Assembly: GCA_029379215.1 (NCBI GenBank)
Contig: JAQYWO010000048.1
Coordinates: 1-38,506 of the forward strand
Direction of reading: 5' to 3'
DNA: 38,506 nucleotides
Source of the DNA: Rhizonema sp. PD37
GTDB taxonomy: Bacteria > Cyanobacteriota > Cyanobacteriia > Cyanobacteriales > Nostocaceae
This document shows positions 1 to 8,788 of this stretch, in pieces. How positions within the stretch are numbered: position 1 is the stretch's first letter; each line of letters begins with the position of its first letter. The notes under the pieces were generated by a model. It worked only from the letters and a program-made list of their open reading frames with translations. It was not told where the DNA came from and made no database searches. A program made the translations under genes and the position numbers.

Positions 1-575
1 CATAATATTATGCTTAAATAATACTATAAACATCACACAGTATGAGCGATTGCTTTCTTTGACTTTTGCTTAAACTTGTAATTGTAATACCGCTACTATT
101 ATGAATATGCAACTTTTCAAATCTCTCCAAACTCCCAAAATGAGGGAGGCTAAGACATTAGAAGGGCAAGCTTTATGGCAAAACAATATAAGTTTAGCCG
201 ATTATTCATAAAACTATCAGAGCTCAAGGCTTTAAACATGCATTTGTGAAGAAGCTATCAGTGACTTCGTGGTTGTGAACCAAAAGTATGAGAGAGCTTT
301 GTAAAGTATGAAAGCAACGAAAATATATCAGAATTTGGCTGGAGAAAAGTTTTTTAGCGAGCGCATTGAAGTCAAAGATAAAAAGATAATAATATCTCAT
401 TTATAACAGTCGCCAAAGCTGTTAATTTTTTCCATTACAAGTTTTACGAATAATACTTAAGAGGTAAAAAGCTGCAACCTAATAATATGTGAAAGAAAGC
501 GTTCTTTAAAAATGGAGTAGAGGAGTTCATGTTAGGACATAAAGTAAGTAAAAGTTTTTTAAAGGATGTTTTACG
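1..575. other. Gene-free left flank
   Basis: AT-rich stretch with no coding frame I can support on either strand. The few short frames have no recognisable family motif and no good ribosome binding site. The last 25 bases carry the ribosome binding site of the SDR gene that follows. It could contain the promoter of that gene, but I do not see a convincing -35/-10 pair. Confidence 0.5.
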
Positions 576-1352
576 ATGCAAAGACTGGCTGGTAAAGTAG
601 CTTTGATAACTGGTGGTAGCTCCGGGATTGGTCGGGCTACGGCAATAGCGTTTGCTAAACAAGAAGCTAAAGTTGTCGTTGCTAGTCGGCGGATCCAAGA
701 GGGCGAAGAAACCGCACAGTTGATTAAAGATATGGGCGGTAAAGCTTTGTTCATTAAAACTGACGTTTCAAAAGCGGCAGAAGTTGAAGCATTAGTTAGC
801 AAAACCGTAGAAACTTATGGTGGTTTAGATATCGCTTTCAATAATGCAGGTATCGAGGGACCAATAAAAACGCTCATTGAGCAGACTGAGGAGGAGTTTG
901 AAGCGATTATTAATATCAATCTTAAAGGATTGTGGTTGTCGATGAAATATGAAATCTTACAGATGCTTGAGCTTGGTGGTGGGACTATTGTCAATACTTC
1001 CTCAATATCTGGACTAGTTGGCATGCCGGCTTCCTCTATCTATGCTGCCAGCAAGCACGGAGTTTTAGGAATGACGAAATCAGCAGCGTTGGAGTATGCT
1101 CAATCCGGCATACGAATCAATGCAGTGTCTCCTGGCTCTATCGAAACTGCAATGCTAAACCGTTTCCTCAGCAGTAACCCTTTCCTCGGCAATAGCCTGG
1201 AAGCCAAAGATAAAATGATGGCCAAGCATCCATTGGGGCGGATTGGTGAGCCGGAAGAAGTTGCGGAAGCAGTGGTGTGGCTATGTTCAGACGGAGCTTC
1301 GTTTGTCACTGGACAATCCTTGACAGTTGATGGCGGCTATACCATACAGTAG
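576..1352 (+). CDS. SDR family oxidoreductase (classical short-chain dehydrogenase)
   Basis: A 258-residue NAD(P)-dependent dehydrogenase of the classical SDR family, cytosolic, acting on an alcohol or keto group of an unknown substrate. The Rossmann glycine motif TGGSSGIG lies at residues 12-19, NNAG at 88-91, the catalytic serine near 141-142 and the YAASK active site at 155-159. The C-terminal VDGGYT segment is usual for family members of about 250 residues. The start is supported by AAAGGATG eight bases upstream of the ATG. Closest in general look to glucose-1-dehydrogenase/2,5-dichloro-diol-type SDRs, but substrate cannot be read from the sequence. It is first in a run of + strand sugar-type genes, though 266 bases and a hairpin separate it from the next one, so it is probably its own transcript. 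Confidence 0.93.
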   Translation: MQRLAGKVALITGGSSGIGRATAIAFAKQEAKVVVASRRIQEGEETAQLIKDMGGKALFIKTDVSKAAEVEALVSKTVETYGGLDIAFNNAGIEGPIKTLIEQTEEEFEAIININLKGLWLSMKYEILQMLELGGGTIVNTSSISGLVGMPASSIYAASKHGVLGMTKSAALEYAQSGIRINAVSPGSIETAMLNRFLSSNPFLGNSLEAKDKMMAKHPLGRIGEPEEVAEAVVWLCSDGASFVTGQSLTVDGGYTIQ

Positions 1353-1465
1353 AAAATCACCTTATTGACTGATCTGCTTTTACTATACGACTACTATAGG
1401 ATCCCGATTTGATTCTTGAAAACACACTGAGACGAAAAAGCCCATTTGATAAGGGTTTTACCTTA

Positions 1466-1492
1466 AATCCTGTTCAGAAATCAAACAGGATT
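1466..1492 (+). terminator. Hairpin downstream of the SDR gene
   Basis: Perfect 9-bp arms AATCCTGTT / AACAGGATT around a 9-base loop, about 110 bases after the SDR stop. The following T-tract is weak and interrupted, so this may be a poor intrinsic terminator or an RNA 3' end stabiliser. Confidence 0.45.
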
Positions 1493-1618
1493 CTTATATC
1501 TGATTTTTGAATAAATACGTAGGGTGTGTAAGCGCTACTCGTAACGCTCTCAACCCTTAATAATGGTGCCTTACTGCAATGGTTGTGGCTTGTGTTGGAA
1601 AAACTCATAGTTTGATAA

Positions 1619-2197
1619 ATGAAAAATAATCAGCAAGAAATTCTCTCTAGGGAGACAAGTGTGATGAACTGGCACAACGAGCCTCCTATCTGGAACGGTG
1701 AAAATCGTACTATTAAAATAACCTCAACTCACAAGACAGATTTCTGGCGCAAGACCTACTACAACTTCATTAGCGATAATGGACACTTCTATTACAAACA
1801 AGTCAAGGGAGATTTCATTGTTGAGGTGAAAATTAGTGGTCAGTATAAAGATCAATACGACCAGGCAGGGTTGATGGTACGTTTAGATGAAACTAATTGG
1901 CTGAAGTGTGGGATTGAACTTATTGATGGCGTGCTGCAAGTTATTGTTGTAGTTACTCATGATTACTCAGACGTATCTATTGTTTCCGTACCACAAAACC
2001 TCTCTTCGATTTGGATGCGTGTGATTCGACAGGGGTCAGCTTTGCAGGTATTTTACTCTTTAGATGAAGAGAAATACACCATGCTCCGAATGGCTCATAT
2101 GACATCAGTTGAGACTGTGAGTGCAGGAGTTATGTGTGCCTCACCAACTGGGAACGGCTTCACTACAACCTTTGAAGGATTCAAAGTCGAAAACTAA
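1619..2197 (+). CDS. DUF1349 domain-containing protein (concanavalin-like fold)
   Basis: 192 residues that match the DUF1349 family, a concanavalin/lectin-like beta-sandwich seen in the C-terminal part of some beta-xylosidases and in stand-alone proteins once named after yeast REE1 (regulation of enolase). Visible family features are the motif FWRKTYYNF near residues 34-42, GDFIVEVKISGQY, DQAGLMVRLDETNWLK and the C-terminal DGNGF-like segment that here reads PTGNGFTTTFEGFKV. No signal peptide, so it is probably cytosolic. Biochemical role in bacteria is not established; carbohydrate binding is plausible from the fold. It stands between the SDR and the aminotransferase cluster with long spacers on both sides, so an operon link is uncertain. 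Confidence 0.85.
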   Translation: MKNNQQEILSRETSVMNWHNEPPIWNGENRTIKITSTHKTDFWRKTYYNFISDNGHFYYKQVKGDFIVEVKISGQYKDQYDQAGLMVRLDETNWLKCGIELIDGVLQVIVVVTHDYSDVSIVSVPQNLSSIWMRVIRQGSALQVFYSLDEEKYTMLRMAHMTSVETVSAGVMCASPTGNGFTTTFEGFKVEN

Positions 2198-2542
2198 GTT
2201 CGGTTTTTTAAGGTCTTACTGGAAATTGCAAGGAATTAAGCGAGCAGTGAGCGGTTGGACATTTAATTGTATAAACCGTTGATTATCAATTGTAAGCCAA
2301 CAACCTCATAGAGTGATTGTGCAACTTAGATATCTTTTAGCTCAGTAACTCAGATGAAAACTACTGGCCAATTAGGCAGATCCAAAAAAAATAAATTGGT
2401 CACTGTTAAACTAAATGTCTTGTCGTAGTCATGAAGTCTGCCGGGGGATCTTCCCAAGAGCGAGCTTCACATACACGGCGGTCGATTTATTTACTGGTAA
2501 GTGCCTTAGTAGAAATAGTCAGGATATAAACCAGGGGAAAGT
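2198..2542. other. Spacer before the aminotransferase operon
   Basis: 345 bases with no supportable gene. It must carry the promoter of the three-gene unit that follows; the ribosome binding site (AGGGGAAAG) sits just before the ATG at 2543. A GC-rich GGGGGATCTTCCC stretch near 2443-2455 can fold on itself, but I assign no function. Confidence 0.4.
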
Positions 2543-4063
2543 ATGTCGGAGCAGCAGTTTTTTGAGATAGATACTAAATTTATAAATGAAGTAAGTACTG
2601 AAACGATCTCGTGGCAAGGAATTGAGTCAAAAGCGGTAAGAGATGGCGCAAAACTAAAGGCATTACCAACGGCAAGCGTTGAAGATCTGCGCAGAATTGA
2701 TCGGGAATATCTTTCGTGGGGAGATACTGTACACTATCAAGAGAATCCCATCTTTGTCACTGGTTGTCAGCAAGGATTAGTTTTCGACAACGATGGCAAT
2801 ACCTATATTGATATAGGAATGTGGCATTCAAGCTGTAACTTTGGGTATCGAAATCCACAAATTGATTCGGAGGTTTTAAGACAATTCAATACGCTACCCC
2901 AAGCCTGTGGTGACTTCCTACATCGCGAGAAGTTGTTAATAGCCAAACAGGTGGTCGATGCTATATACGAAAGGACAGGTCTAAAAGGTCGGGTATCTTT
3001 CAATGTTGGCGGTTCCTTAGTGGTAGAGGACGCGCTAAAAATCGTTCGTAAGAATACGGGAAAGAATAAGGTAGCTGTGATGATGGGCGGATACCACGGA
3101 CGCTCCCTCGCTACACTAAACCTTTCTTCCAGTCACCGCTATCGGCAGTATTTTAACGAGTTTCCAGAGCGAGCGATTATGTTCCCGTTTGCCAACTGCT
3201 CTCAGTGTTTTTATGAAAAGGAAAGAGACACCTGTGATTTATACTGCGCTCGCATGATTAGTAAGGCTTTTGAAAACGAATACTATGGTATTGCCAGCGC
3301 AACTAGTTCGGAGATAGGGGCGATGGTTATAGAGCCTTGCCAAGGACGAGGCTACACCATTCCTCCAAAAGATTTTTATCAGAAATTCATCACGGATATA
3401 CGCGAACGTGGGGTTCTTATTGTAGCTGACGAAATTCAAGTAGGTATGTATCGTACCGGAAAGTTGTTCGCTTTTGAACACTTTGGGTTCGTGCCAGACA
3501 TTATTACCTTAAGCAAATCATTCACAAATGGACTGAGTCCGGTGAGCATGGTATGGGCAAGAGCAGACTTAGTGGATCCAACAGTCTTCACGCCAGGACA
3601 TGCCCATAGTAACTTTGCAAATCACCCACTGGGTACAGCAGCAGCATTAGCAACGTGGCAGTATATGCTTGCACAGGACTATGAAATTTCAGTACCAGCC
3701 AAGGGCGAGTGCTTTCTAGCCAAGCTGCGCCAACTTCAAGCGCGTCATCCCTTTGTCTACAGCGTCGATGGGTTGGGACTGCTTTTAAATATGGTTTTTG
3801 CAGATGAAAGGGGTATACCATATCGCAATTCTGCACAACTGGCAGCAGCGATCGCGCAAGACAATGACTTTACATGCTTAGGAAAGACTTGGCGAATGAT
3901 CCTCCAAACCGGAGGATATGACCTTAACGTCTTGAAGTTCGCCCCCTATCTCGATATCAGCTACGAGGAAATTGACTGTACTATAGCGGTTCTGGATCAG
4001 GTACTGCAAAAGCTCGGTCCAATGCTTTCAACCCAATCAATGTCTAAAGGAGGTGTCAAATGA
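2543..4063 (+). CDS. Class III aminotransferase (PLP-dependent)
   Basis: 506 residues of the class III (acetylornithine/GABA type) aminotransferase family, fold type I. The PLP-contact GGYHGR lies at 182-187, the aspartate in VADEIQVG at 296 and the Schiff-base lysine in SKSF at 325. A CxxC-x8-CxxxC cluster spans residues 219-235; a similar cluster occurs in the branch of this family that includes phosphonate and phosphoethanolamine lyases, so lyase activity cannot be excluded. About 40 N-terminal residues precede the conserved core. The gene overlaps the dehydrogenase downstream by ATGA (translational coupling) and heads a unit with that dehydrogenase and a hexitol-phosphatase-like HAD protein. 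This combination suggests transamination of a keto sugar phosphate such as fructose 6-phosphate; the substrate is inference only. Confidence 0.92.
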   Translation: MSEQQFFEIDTKFINEVSTETISWQGIESKAVRDGAKLKALPTASVEDLRRIDREYLSWGDTVHYQENPIFVTGCQQGLVFDNDGNTYIDIGMWHSSCNFGYRNPQIDSEVLRQFNTLPQACGDFLHREKLLIAKQVVDAIYERTGLKGRVSFNVGGSLVVEDALKIVRKNTGKNKVAVMMGGYHGRSLATLNLSSSHRYRQYFNEFPERAIMFPFANCSQCFYEKERDTCDLYCARMISKAFENEYYGIASATSSEIGAMVIEPCQGRGYTIPPKDFYQKFITDIRERGVLIVADEIQVGMYRTGKLFAFEHFGFVPDIITLSKSFTNGLSPVSMVWARADLVDPTVFTPGHAHSNFANHPLGTAAALATWQYMLAQDYEISVPAKGECFLAKLRQLQARHPFVYSVDGLGLLLNMVFADERGIPYRNSAQLAAAIAQDNDFTCLGKTWRMILQTGGYDLNVLKFAPYLDISYEEIDCTIAVLDQVLQKLGPMLSTQSMSKGGVK

Positions 4064-5037
4064 AAGCCGCAGTTTTATACGGAGCCAATCAGGTAGAAAT
4101 CCGTGAAGTAAGCACGCCAGTAAATGTCCAAGATGGAGAAGTCATTGCCGATGTGGAATTTATCGGAGTATGCAAGACAGACCAACAGTTGACAATGGCA
4201 GGCTTGGATGAAGAGCGCATCTTGGGTCACGAGGTAGTTTGTCGGCTACCTGAGGAAAAAGGTCATTTTGCTTTGAATAACGAAATTTCCTGCGGTCAAT
4301 GCACCTATTGCCGAGAGCAACTTACTAGTCACTGCCTTAATTTGCAAGAACTTGGTGTTAACCAGGACGGTGGATATGCCCAGAAAATTCGCGTACCTAG
4401 AAAGTCTTTGCATCTTTTTGAGTTGGACAATCCAGCATTAGGAGTTCTAATCGAGCCTCTAAGTTGCGCTGTAAGGGGCGCTAGTCGCATTTTGGCTGCT
4501 ATTAATATGTTATTAGTACCCCGACCAAAAACCCTAATTATTGGTGGAGGACTTTCGGGTGTTCTGATTTCGTACTTGCTAACTCATTCCCCCAACTTCG
4601 ATGGGGAAATCTACCTGTACGACATTACTAAAGCGTCGCTTCCTTGGGTAGATAGATTGGGTATTCAGCGAATCGATCTCCCAGAACCTGATCAAGCGCA
4701 CTTAATCGTTGAGTGTTCGGGTTCGCCAGATGGTCTTGGCACTGCCCTGCGTCTGGTACGCAAGTCAGGTATAGTATGCATTTATGGTGTTCCCAAACAA
4801 GGTATTTCCTTACCAGTATCCCCACACGAGCTATTTATGCGGGAAATTACTGTGATCACATCTTTTGCAGGTGCCACAGACGAGACTATGGGGGCAGCGA
4901 TCGCTTACATTAAGCGCGATGAAAAATTCTTTGAGCAACTGTTGGGTTGGATGATACCTCTAGAGCAGCTTCCAACCGAACTAACCGTCTGGAGTCCTCA
5001 ACCGGGGACGCGCACTGTTGTGGACATGAGCGCTTGA
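4060..5037 (+). CDS. Zinc-dependent MDR dehydrogenase (sorbitol/alcohol dehydrogenase type)
   Basis: 325 residues of the medium-chain dehydrogenase family, which oxidises polyols or alcohols with NAD(P). Catalytic zinc ligands are visible as C38, the GHE at 56-58 and E132; the structural zinc site is complete as C78, C81, C84 and C92. The nucleotide-binding loop reads GGGLSG at 162-167. It is some 20 residues shorter than typical family members, with a compressed segment between the GHE motif and the structural zinc loop. Start and stop of the neighbours fix the frame: ATGA overlap with the aminotransferase and 10 bases before the HAD phosphatase. In the Bacillus azasugar pathway a protein of this family (GutB1) oxidises the terminal carbon of an amino-hexitol; that role here is inferred from context. 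Confidence 0.92.
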   Translation: MKAAVLYGANQVEIREVSTPVNVQDGEVIADVEFIGVCKTDQQLTMAGLDEERILGHEVVCRLPEEKGHFALNNEISCGQCTYCREQLTSHCLNLQELGVNQDGGYAQKIRVPRKSLHLFELDNPALGVLIEPLSCAVRGASRILAAINMLLVPRPKTLIIGGGLSGVLISYLLTHSPNFDGEIYLYDITKASLPWVDRLGIQRIDLPEPDQAHLIVECSGSPDGLGTALRLVRKSGIVCIYGVPKQGISLPVSPHELFMREITVITSFAGATDETMGAAIAYIKRDEKFFEQLLGWMIPLEQLPTELTVWSPQPGTRTVVDMSA

Positions 5038-5047
5038 AGAAGATTCA

Positions 5048-5725
5048 ATGGTGGATATAGCTGCGATTTTCGATATGGACGGTGTACTAATAGATAGCGA
5101 GCCGTTATGGTGCAAAGCGGAAGTGGAGGTATTCAACAACCTAGGAGTACCTCTCAAACATAGCATGTGTTCTCAAACAATGGGCTTGCGTACTGATGAA
5201 GTCGTTAGTCATTGGTACGCACAGTTCCCTTGGACAGGTGCTAACCAGTCAGCAGTTGCTGAACGTATTCTTGATCGAGTTGGCGAACTTATGGCAACAG
5301 AGGGGAAGCCAATGCCAGGTGCAATTGAAGCCGTGCAACTGTGTCGGAGAATGCACTTGCCCTTGGCGTTAGCAACTTCATCGCCAATACGTTTAGTCTA
5401 CTTGGTACTGAAGAGGCTAGGTTTGCAAGACGCATTCGATGTTTTAAATTCTGCGGAAACCGAGGTATTTGGCAAACCCCATCCAGCTGTTTATTTAACG
5501 ACTGCACGCCGTCTTGGTGTGCATCCAAGCAAATGTTTTGCGGTTGAAGATTCTGTTCGTGGTATGTTGAGTGCCAAGACTGCTGGTATGCGATGTATCG
5601 TTGTTCCAGCATCAGAGGAACGAGAGAATCCTCAATTTTCAGCCGCAGATATCGTGCTAGATTCACTCACAGCGATTGATCAAGCGTGGCTAGAGCGTGC
5701 GATGAACTCATTATACTCAGCATAA
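5048..5725 (+). CDS. HAD phosphatase of the hexitol phosphatase (HxpB/YniC) type
   Basis: 225 residues, about the size of E. coli HxpB (YniC), a phosphatase of sorbitol 6-phosphate, mannitol 1-phosphate and 2-deoxyglucose 6-phosphate. HAD motif I is FDMDGVLIDSEP with nucleophile D9 and acid D11; motif II is the serine in ATSS (S111), motif III K143 in FGKPHP and motif IV E167-D168. Several HxpB-like stretches are recognisable: MGLRTD, WYAQFPW, MRCIVVPA, the last close to the E. coli sequence. A helical cap lies between motifs I and II, as in beta-phosphoglucomutase-like members. It follows the dehydrogenase by 10 bases, so the three genes are one operon. Expected role: dephosphorylation of an (amino)hexitol phosphate made by the aminotransferase; this is inference. 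Confidence 0.92.
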   Translation: MVDIAAIFDMDGVLIDSEPLWCKAEVEVFNNLGVPLKHSMCSQTMGLRTDEVVSHWYAQFPWTGANQSAVAERILDRVGELMATEGKPMPGAIEAVQLCRRMHLPLALATSSPIRLVYLVLKRLGLQDAFDVLNSAETEVFGKPHPAVYLTTARRLGVHPSKCFAVEDSVRGMLSAKTAGMRCIVVPASEERENPQFSAADIVLDSLTAIDQAWLERAMNSLYSA

Positions 5726-6000
5726 TTGCTTATTAACTTTGTTCACGCTACCTCAATCTGTTACGGATGAAAAGAAGTACACTAAAAACTGTTTAAAATT
5801 CAATTTTTTCTCATCTTTTCTGGTTATCAGCCAAAACATCTTGTAACCCAATCCTATAAGCTCTGCCGATTGTGTCGAACTGAAGGCGAAGCCTTCCCCA
5901 AGTTATTTCTAAATTCTATGTGGGAACAAGGTAAAAAATAAAATAAGCTTGCTTATTATAGAGTCAAAAGTATCGATCTCAGCCGTATAGAGTAGAAAAT
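5726..6000. other. Spacer between operon and MFS gene
   Basis: 275 bases without a supportable gene. No strong terminator hairpin is visible after the phosphatase gene. The segment around 5885-5940 contains GAAGGCGAAGCCTTCCCC, a short self-complementary block of the kind common in cyanobacterial spacers. Confidence 0.35.
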
Positions 6001-7194
6001 ATGTCTATAAGTCAAGATCTGCTAGATAAACAAATACAAAAGGAGGTGCCAAGTGCTGCTCGCCTTGCTGTAGCATCACTATTTTACATTCAAGGTGCAG
6101 TGTTTGCCAATTGGGTTGCACGCATCCCAGCAATACAACAGAAATTTGAGTTGAGTAATGGTGAGCTTGGACCTGTATTACTAAGTATGGCGATTGGCGC
6201 GTTAGTAACTATGCCAATAACGGGATGGTTACTCGCTCGCTTTGACAGCCGCATGGTCACCACAATAGCAGTATTGGGCTACTGTATGGTACTACCCCTG
6301 CTGGCGTTAGCTCCCAGTGTACCACTACTGGAAATTTCATTGGTGCTGTTCGGCGCTTTTAACGGAGCAACTGATGTGAGTATAAACGCTCAAGGCATTG
6401 ATGTTGAGCAGCGTTACGGCAGACCGATCATGTCGTCATTCCACGGTATGTTCAGTGTTGGTGGTATGACTTGTGCCGCTGGCAGTGGTGTGTTGGCCTA
6501 TTTGGGAATCGATCTCTTTCCACACTTGCTCGGTGCTGGGATCTTGTTGGGAACAGTTGTGATTTTGGCATCAAATTGGTTGTTGTCAGCTAATATTGAA
6601 ACCGATACTCATGAGGAGCCAGTATTTGCTATACCAACCGGAGCGCTCCTTGGGTTGGGGGTGGTGGCGTTTTGCGGTCTCTTGGGAGAAGGCGCGATGG
6701 CTGACTGGAGCGCAATCTACCTCCAGAAGACACTCAAGACTGGACCTGGACTGGCTACTGCTGGATATGCAGTGTTCTCAATGGCAATGGCTGTAGGTCG
6801 CTTTATAGGAGATTGGCTCACCCAACATCTCGGTCCAGTATGGATGATACGCCTCGGCGGTATCTTGGCTGGTACTGGGTTGGCGTTGTCTTTGTTAGTT
6901 ACTCAGCCTGTCACGGCGCTCATCGGCTTCGCTTGCGTTGGTATTGGCTTAGCTTCCATTGTTCCGATTGTACTTAGTGCGGCAGGACTCACTCCAGGAA
7001 TAGCCCCCGGAATTGCCCTCGCGGCAGTGACAACCGCAGGCTACTTTGGATTCCTGTGCGGTCCACCCTTGATTGGGTTTGCCGCCGATTTAATTCCTCT
7101 CCGAGGTGCTTTAGGTATTCTCGTCATTTTAAACACAATGATTGCACTACTAGCCAATACTGTCCTTCGCGTAGCTCCATCGGAAAATAGTTAG
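6001..7194 (+). CDS. MFS transporter, YbjJ/FucP-like
   Basis: 397 residues with about twelve hydrophobic membrane segments, a major facilitator superfamily permease of the inner membrane. The N-terminal half carries FANWVARIPAIQ, LGPVLLSMAIGALV and the loop after helix 2 with the basic pattern ARFDSRM, features of the YbjJ group related to fucose-type sugar permeases. The half-way loop is near residues 195-215 (ETDTHEEP). The ribosome binding site at 6001 is weak; methionines further in offer no better start, and the preceding 20 residues are hydrophilic as expected for a cytosolic N-terminus. It lies 275 bases after the aminotransferase operon in the same orientation, so it may export the product or import the substrate. 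Substrate is unknown. Confidence 0.88.
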   Translation: MSISQDLLDKQIQKEVPSAARLAVASLFYIQGAVFANWVARIPAIQQKFELSNGELGPVLLSMAIGALVTMPITGWLLARFDSRMVTTIAVLGYCMVLPLLALAPSVPLLEISLVLFGAFNGATDVSINAQGIDVEQRYGRPIMSSFHGMFSVGGMTCAAGSGVLAYLGIDLFPHLLGAGILLGTVVILASNWLLSANIETDTHEEPVFAIPTGALLGLGVVAFCGLLGEGAMADWSAIYLQKTLKTGPGLATAGYAVFSMAMAVGRFIGDWLTQHLGPVWMIRLGGILAGTGLALSLLVTQPVTALIGFACVGIGLASIVPIVLSAAGLTPGIAPGIALAAVTTAGYFGFLCGPPLIGFAADLIPLRGALGILVILNTMIALLANTVLRVAPSENS

Positions 7195-7564
7195 TCCTAA
7201 AGTATAAGCAGTAAACCAAAAAATTTTCCCGCGCATGGCGATCACATGAACTTACCGTACTACATGAAAGAACAAGCCGATCTAATTTAAGCAAAACAAC
7301 TTATGAGATCGAGCATAATACAATTTCTTCAGAACGGCTTATTTCACATCAATTGAAATAGTGAATTTAAGAGTCATGTGTGCCGTATCCACAAAAAGGA
7401 GCCTCTCTAGAACCTTGAAAAGATTGAAAATTGAATAAGAGCGAATAGCTTGGTTGAACTAAAAATTTGATTCTATCCTAGCTCGACTGCTCAGTAATAT
7501 CCGCCAAAAATCGAAATGAGGACGTTCTGTTAAGACCAAAATTCATTTTCTGGAGTAATTTAAG
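7195..7564. other. Spacer before the isomerase gene
   Basis: 370 bases with no supportable reading frame, RNA gene or strong hairpin. The isomerase ribosome binding site (TGGAGTAATTTAAG) lies at its right end. Confidence 0.4.
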
Positions 7565-8395
7565 ATGCAACAAGTAACTGTGAAACACCCTCAATTTGCC
7601 TCGGCTGCATGGGGATGGCGAGAGTTAGAAGTGCCAGAATATTTCCGTTGTGTCACTCACTTAGGTCTCAAACTAGTTGAAGTGAATGCCCATTCCGAAA
7701 CTCCCAAACATTTGCTTAATACCTTCAGCGAAGAGGCAGTAGAAAAGGTAGCCCACTGGGCAGAGGAGGCAGATGTAAAAATTGTCTGTTTAGCAGCGGA
7801 TAATGACTTTACACTTTCTAATGAATCCGACTTGGAAGCAGAAATTCAAAAAGTTTGTCGCTTCGTTGATATGGCACAAAGACTGGGAACAAAATTGATC
7901 CGAATTTTTTCCGGGGGAGATAAAGTTGAATATGTTCCGCTAGAAATGTTTACTCAGCTACACTATGCGTTCAATTGTGTCGGGGATTATGCTGAGGCTC
8001 GAGGCATTGAACTGGCGATCGAAAACCACGGTGGCGTCACAGGAACCGGTCAAAGGATGCTTCATCTTATGGAAGGCATCAAAAGTCCGGCAGTCGGAGT
8101 AAATTTCGATCCAGCTAATTTTTTGATGGCAGGTGCAGATCCCCTGATGGCCTTACGCAATATCCTACCTTGGGTAAAATATACTCACTGGAAAGATGTA
8201 CGATGGGAAAACGGCAAGGCTGAATATTGTGCCTTGGGTGAAGGAGAAATGGTTTGTCAGCCAATTGTCAAGGAGCTACTCAAGGCTAATTATCAGGGGT
8301 ATTGGGTGATTGAGTATGAAGAAAGTGTTGATGTGCAACGCGGTACTCAAGATAGTGTGACTTATCTAAAGCAAGTATTCCAAGAAGTTACCTGA
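7565..8395 (+). CDS. Sugar phosphate isomerase/epimerase (AP endonuclease 2 TIM barrel)
   Basis: 276 residues of the xylose isomerase-like TIM-barrel family. Probable metal ligands are seen in order: E in AIENHGG near 153, D in VNFDPANF near 180, H in YTHWKD near 207 and E in VIEYEE near 250. Family members isomerise or epimerise sugars, inosose or hydroxypyruvate, or act as endonucleases; the present one is of the sugar-modifying length and lacks signs of DNA-binding loops. It is preceded by a good GGAG site. In the region's sugar context it could invert or isomerise a sugar or amino-sugar intermediate, but no substrate can be assigned from sequence. Confidence 0.9.
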   Translation: MQQVTVKHPQFASAAWGWRELEVPEYFRCVTHLGLKLVEVNAHSETPKHLLNTFSEEAVEKVAHWAEEADVKIVCLAADNDFTLSNESDLEAEIQKVCRFVDMAQRLGTKLIRIFSGGDKVEYVPLEMFTQLHYAFNCVGDYAEARGIELAIENHGGVTGTGQRMLHLMEGIKSPAVGVNFDPANFLMAGADPLMALRNILPWVKYTHWKDVRWENGKAEYCALGEGEMVCQPIVKELLKANYQGYWVIEYEESVDVQRGTQDSVTYLKQVFQEVT

Positions 8396-8441
8396 AAAGA
8401 ATTGCTGGTGTCTTTTAACGAGAATTTCTTTTGTTACAAAC

Positions 8442-8471
8442 AAAGGCACAGGGTAACTACCTTTTGCCTTT
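8442..8471 (+). terminator. Probable terminator after the isomerase gene
   Basis: Arms AAAGGCA and TGCCTTT pair around an inner GGGTAACTACC that can itself fold, 47 bases after the stop codon, followed by a short T-rich run. Reads as an intrinsic terminator of moderate strength. Confidence 0.5.
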
Positions 8472-8788
8472 TGAAATCAGCGCATGTACTACAAAAAGCG
8501 CGACAAAAATAACTCTACAGTTAAAAACAGTTATGACTTTCTTTTGAGCAGGAAATACAAAGTATGATCTATGGGCTTCAAACATGAAAACTAAATTCTT
8601 TGCTTATATTGAGCGCTTCGGCTCGCAGGCTTCGGCGCACATCAGTATCGCCACCTATATAGCAGTAATTATCAAAAACCTGGAACGAACAAATTCCGTT
8701 ATTACATATAATCTTCTATTTGTACAGTGCGTAAAGTTTTAACAGCTTAAAACCCTGTCCAGAAGATGTATTTTTTATCTTCTCTCCT
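8472..8788. other. Spacer before the APC permease
   Basis: About 320 bases without a supportable gene. A short GC-rich block, GCGCTTCGGCTCGCAGGCTTCGGC near 8611-8635 (described here in part), resembles degenerate cyanobacterial repeat sequence. Confidence 0.35.

Noticed and set aside
1..575. Short frames at the left edge, for example a 35-codon frame starting near 114
   Set aside because: No ribosome binding site, no family motif, soon ended by a stop.
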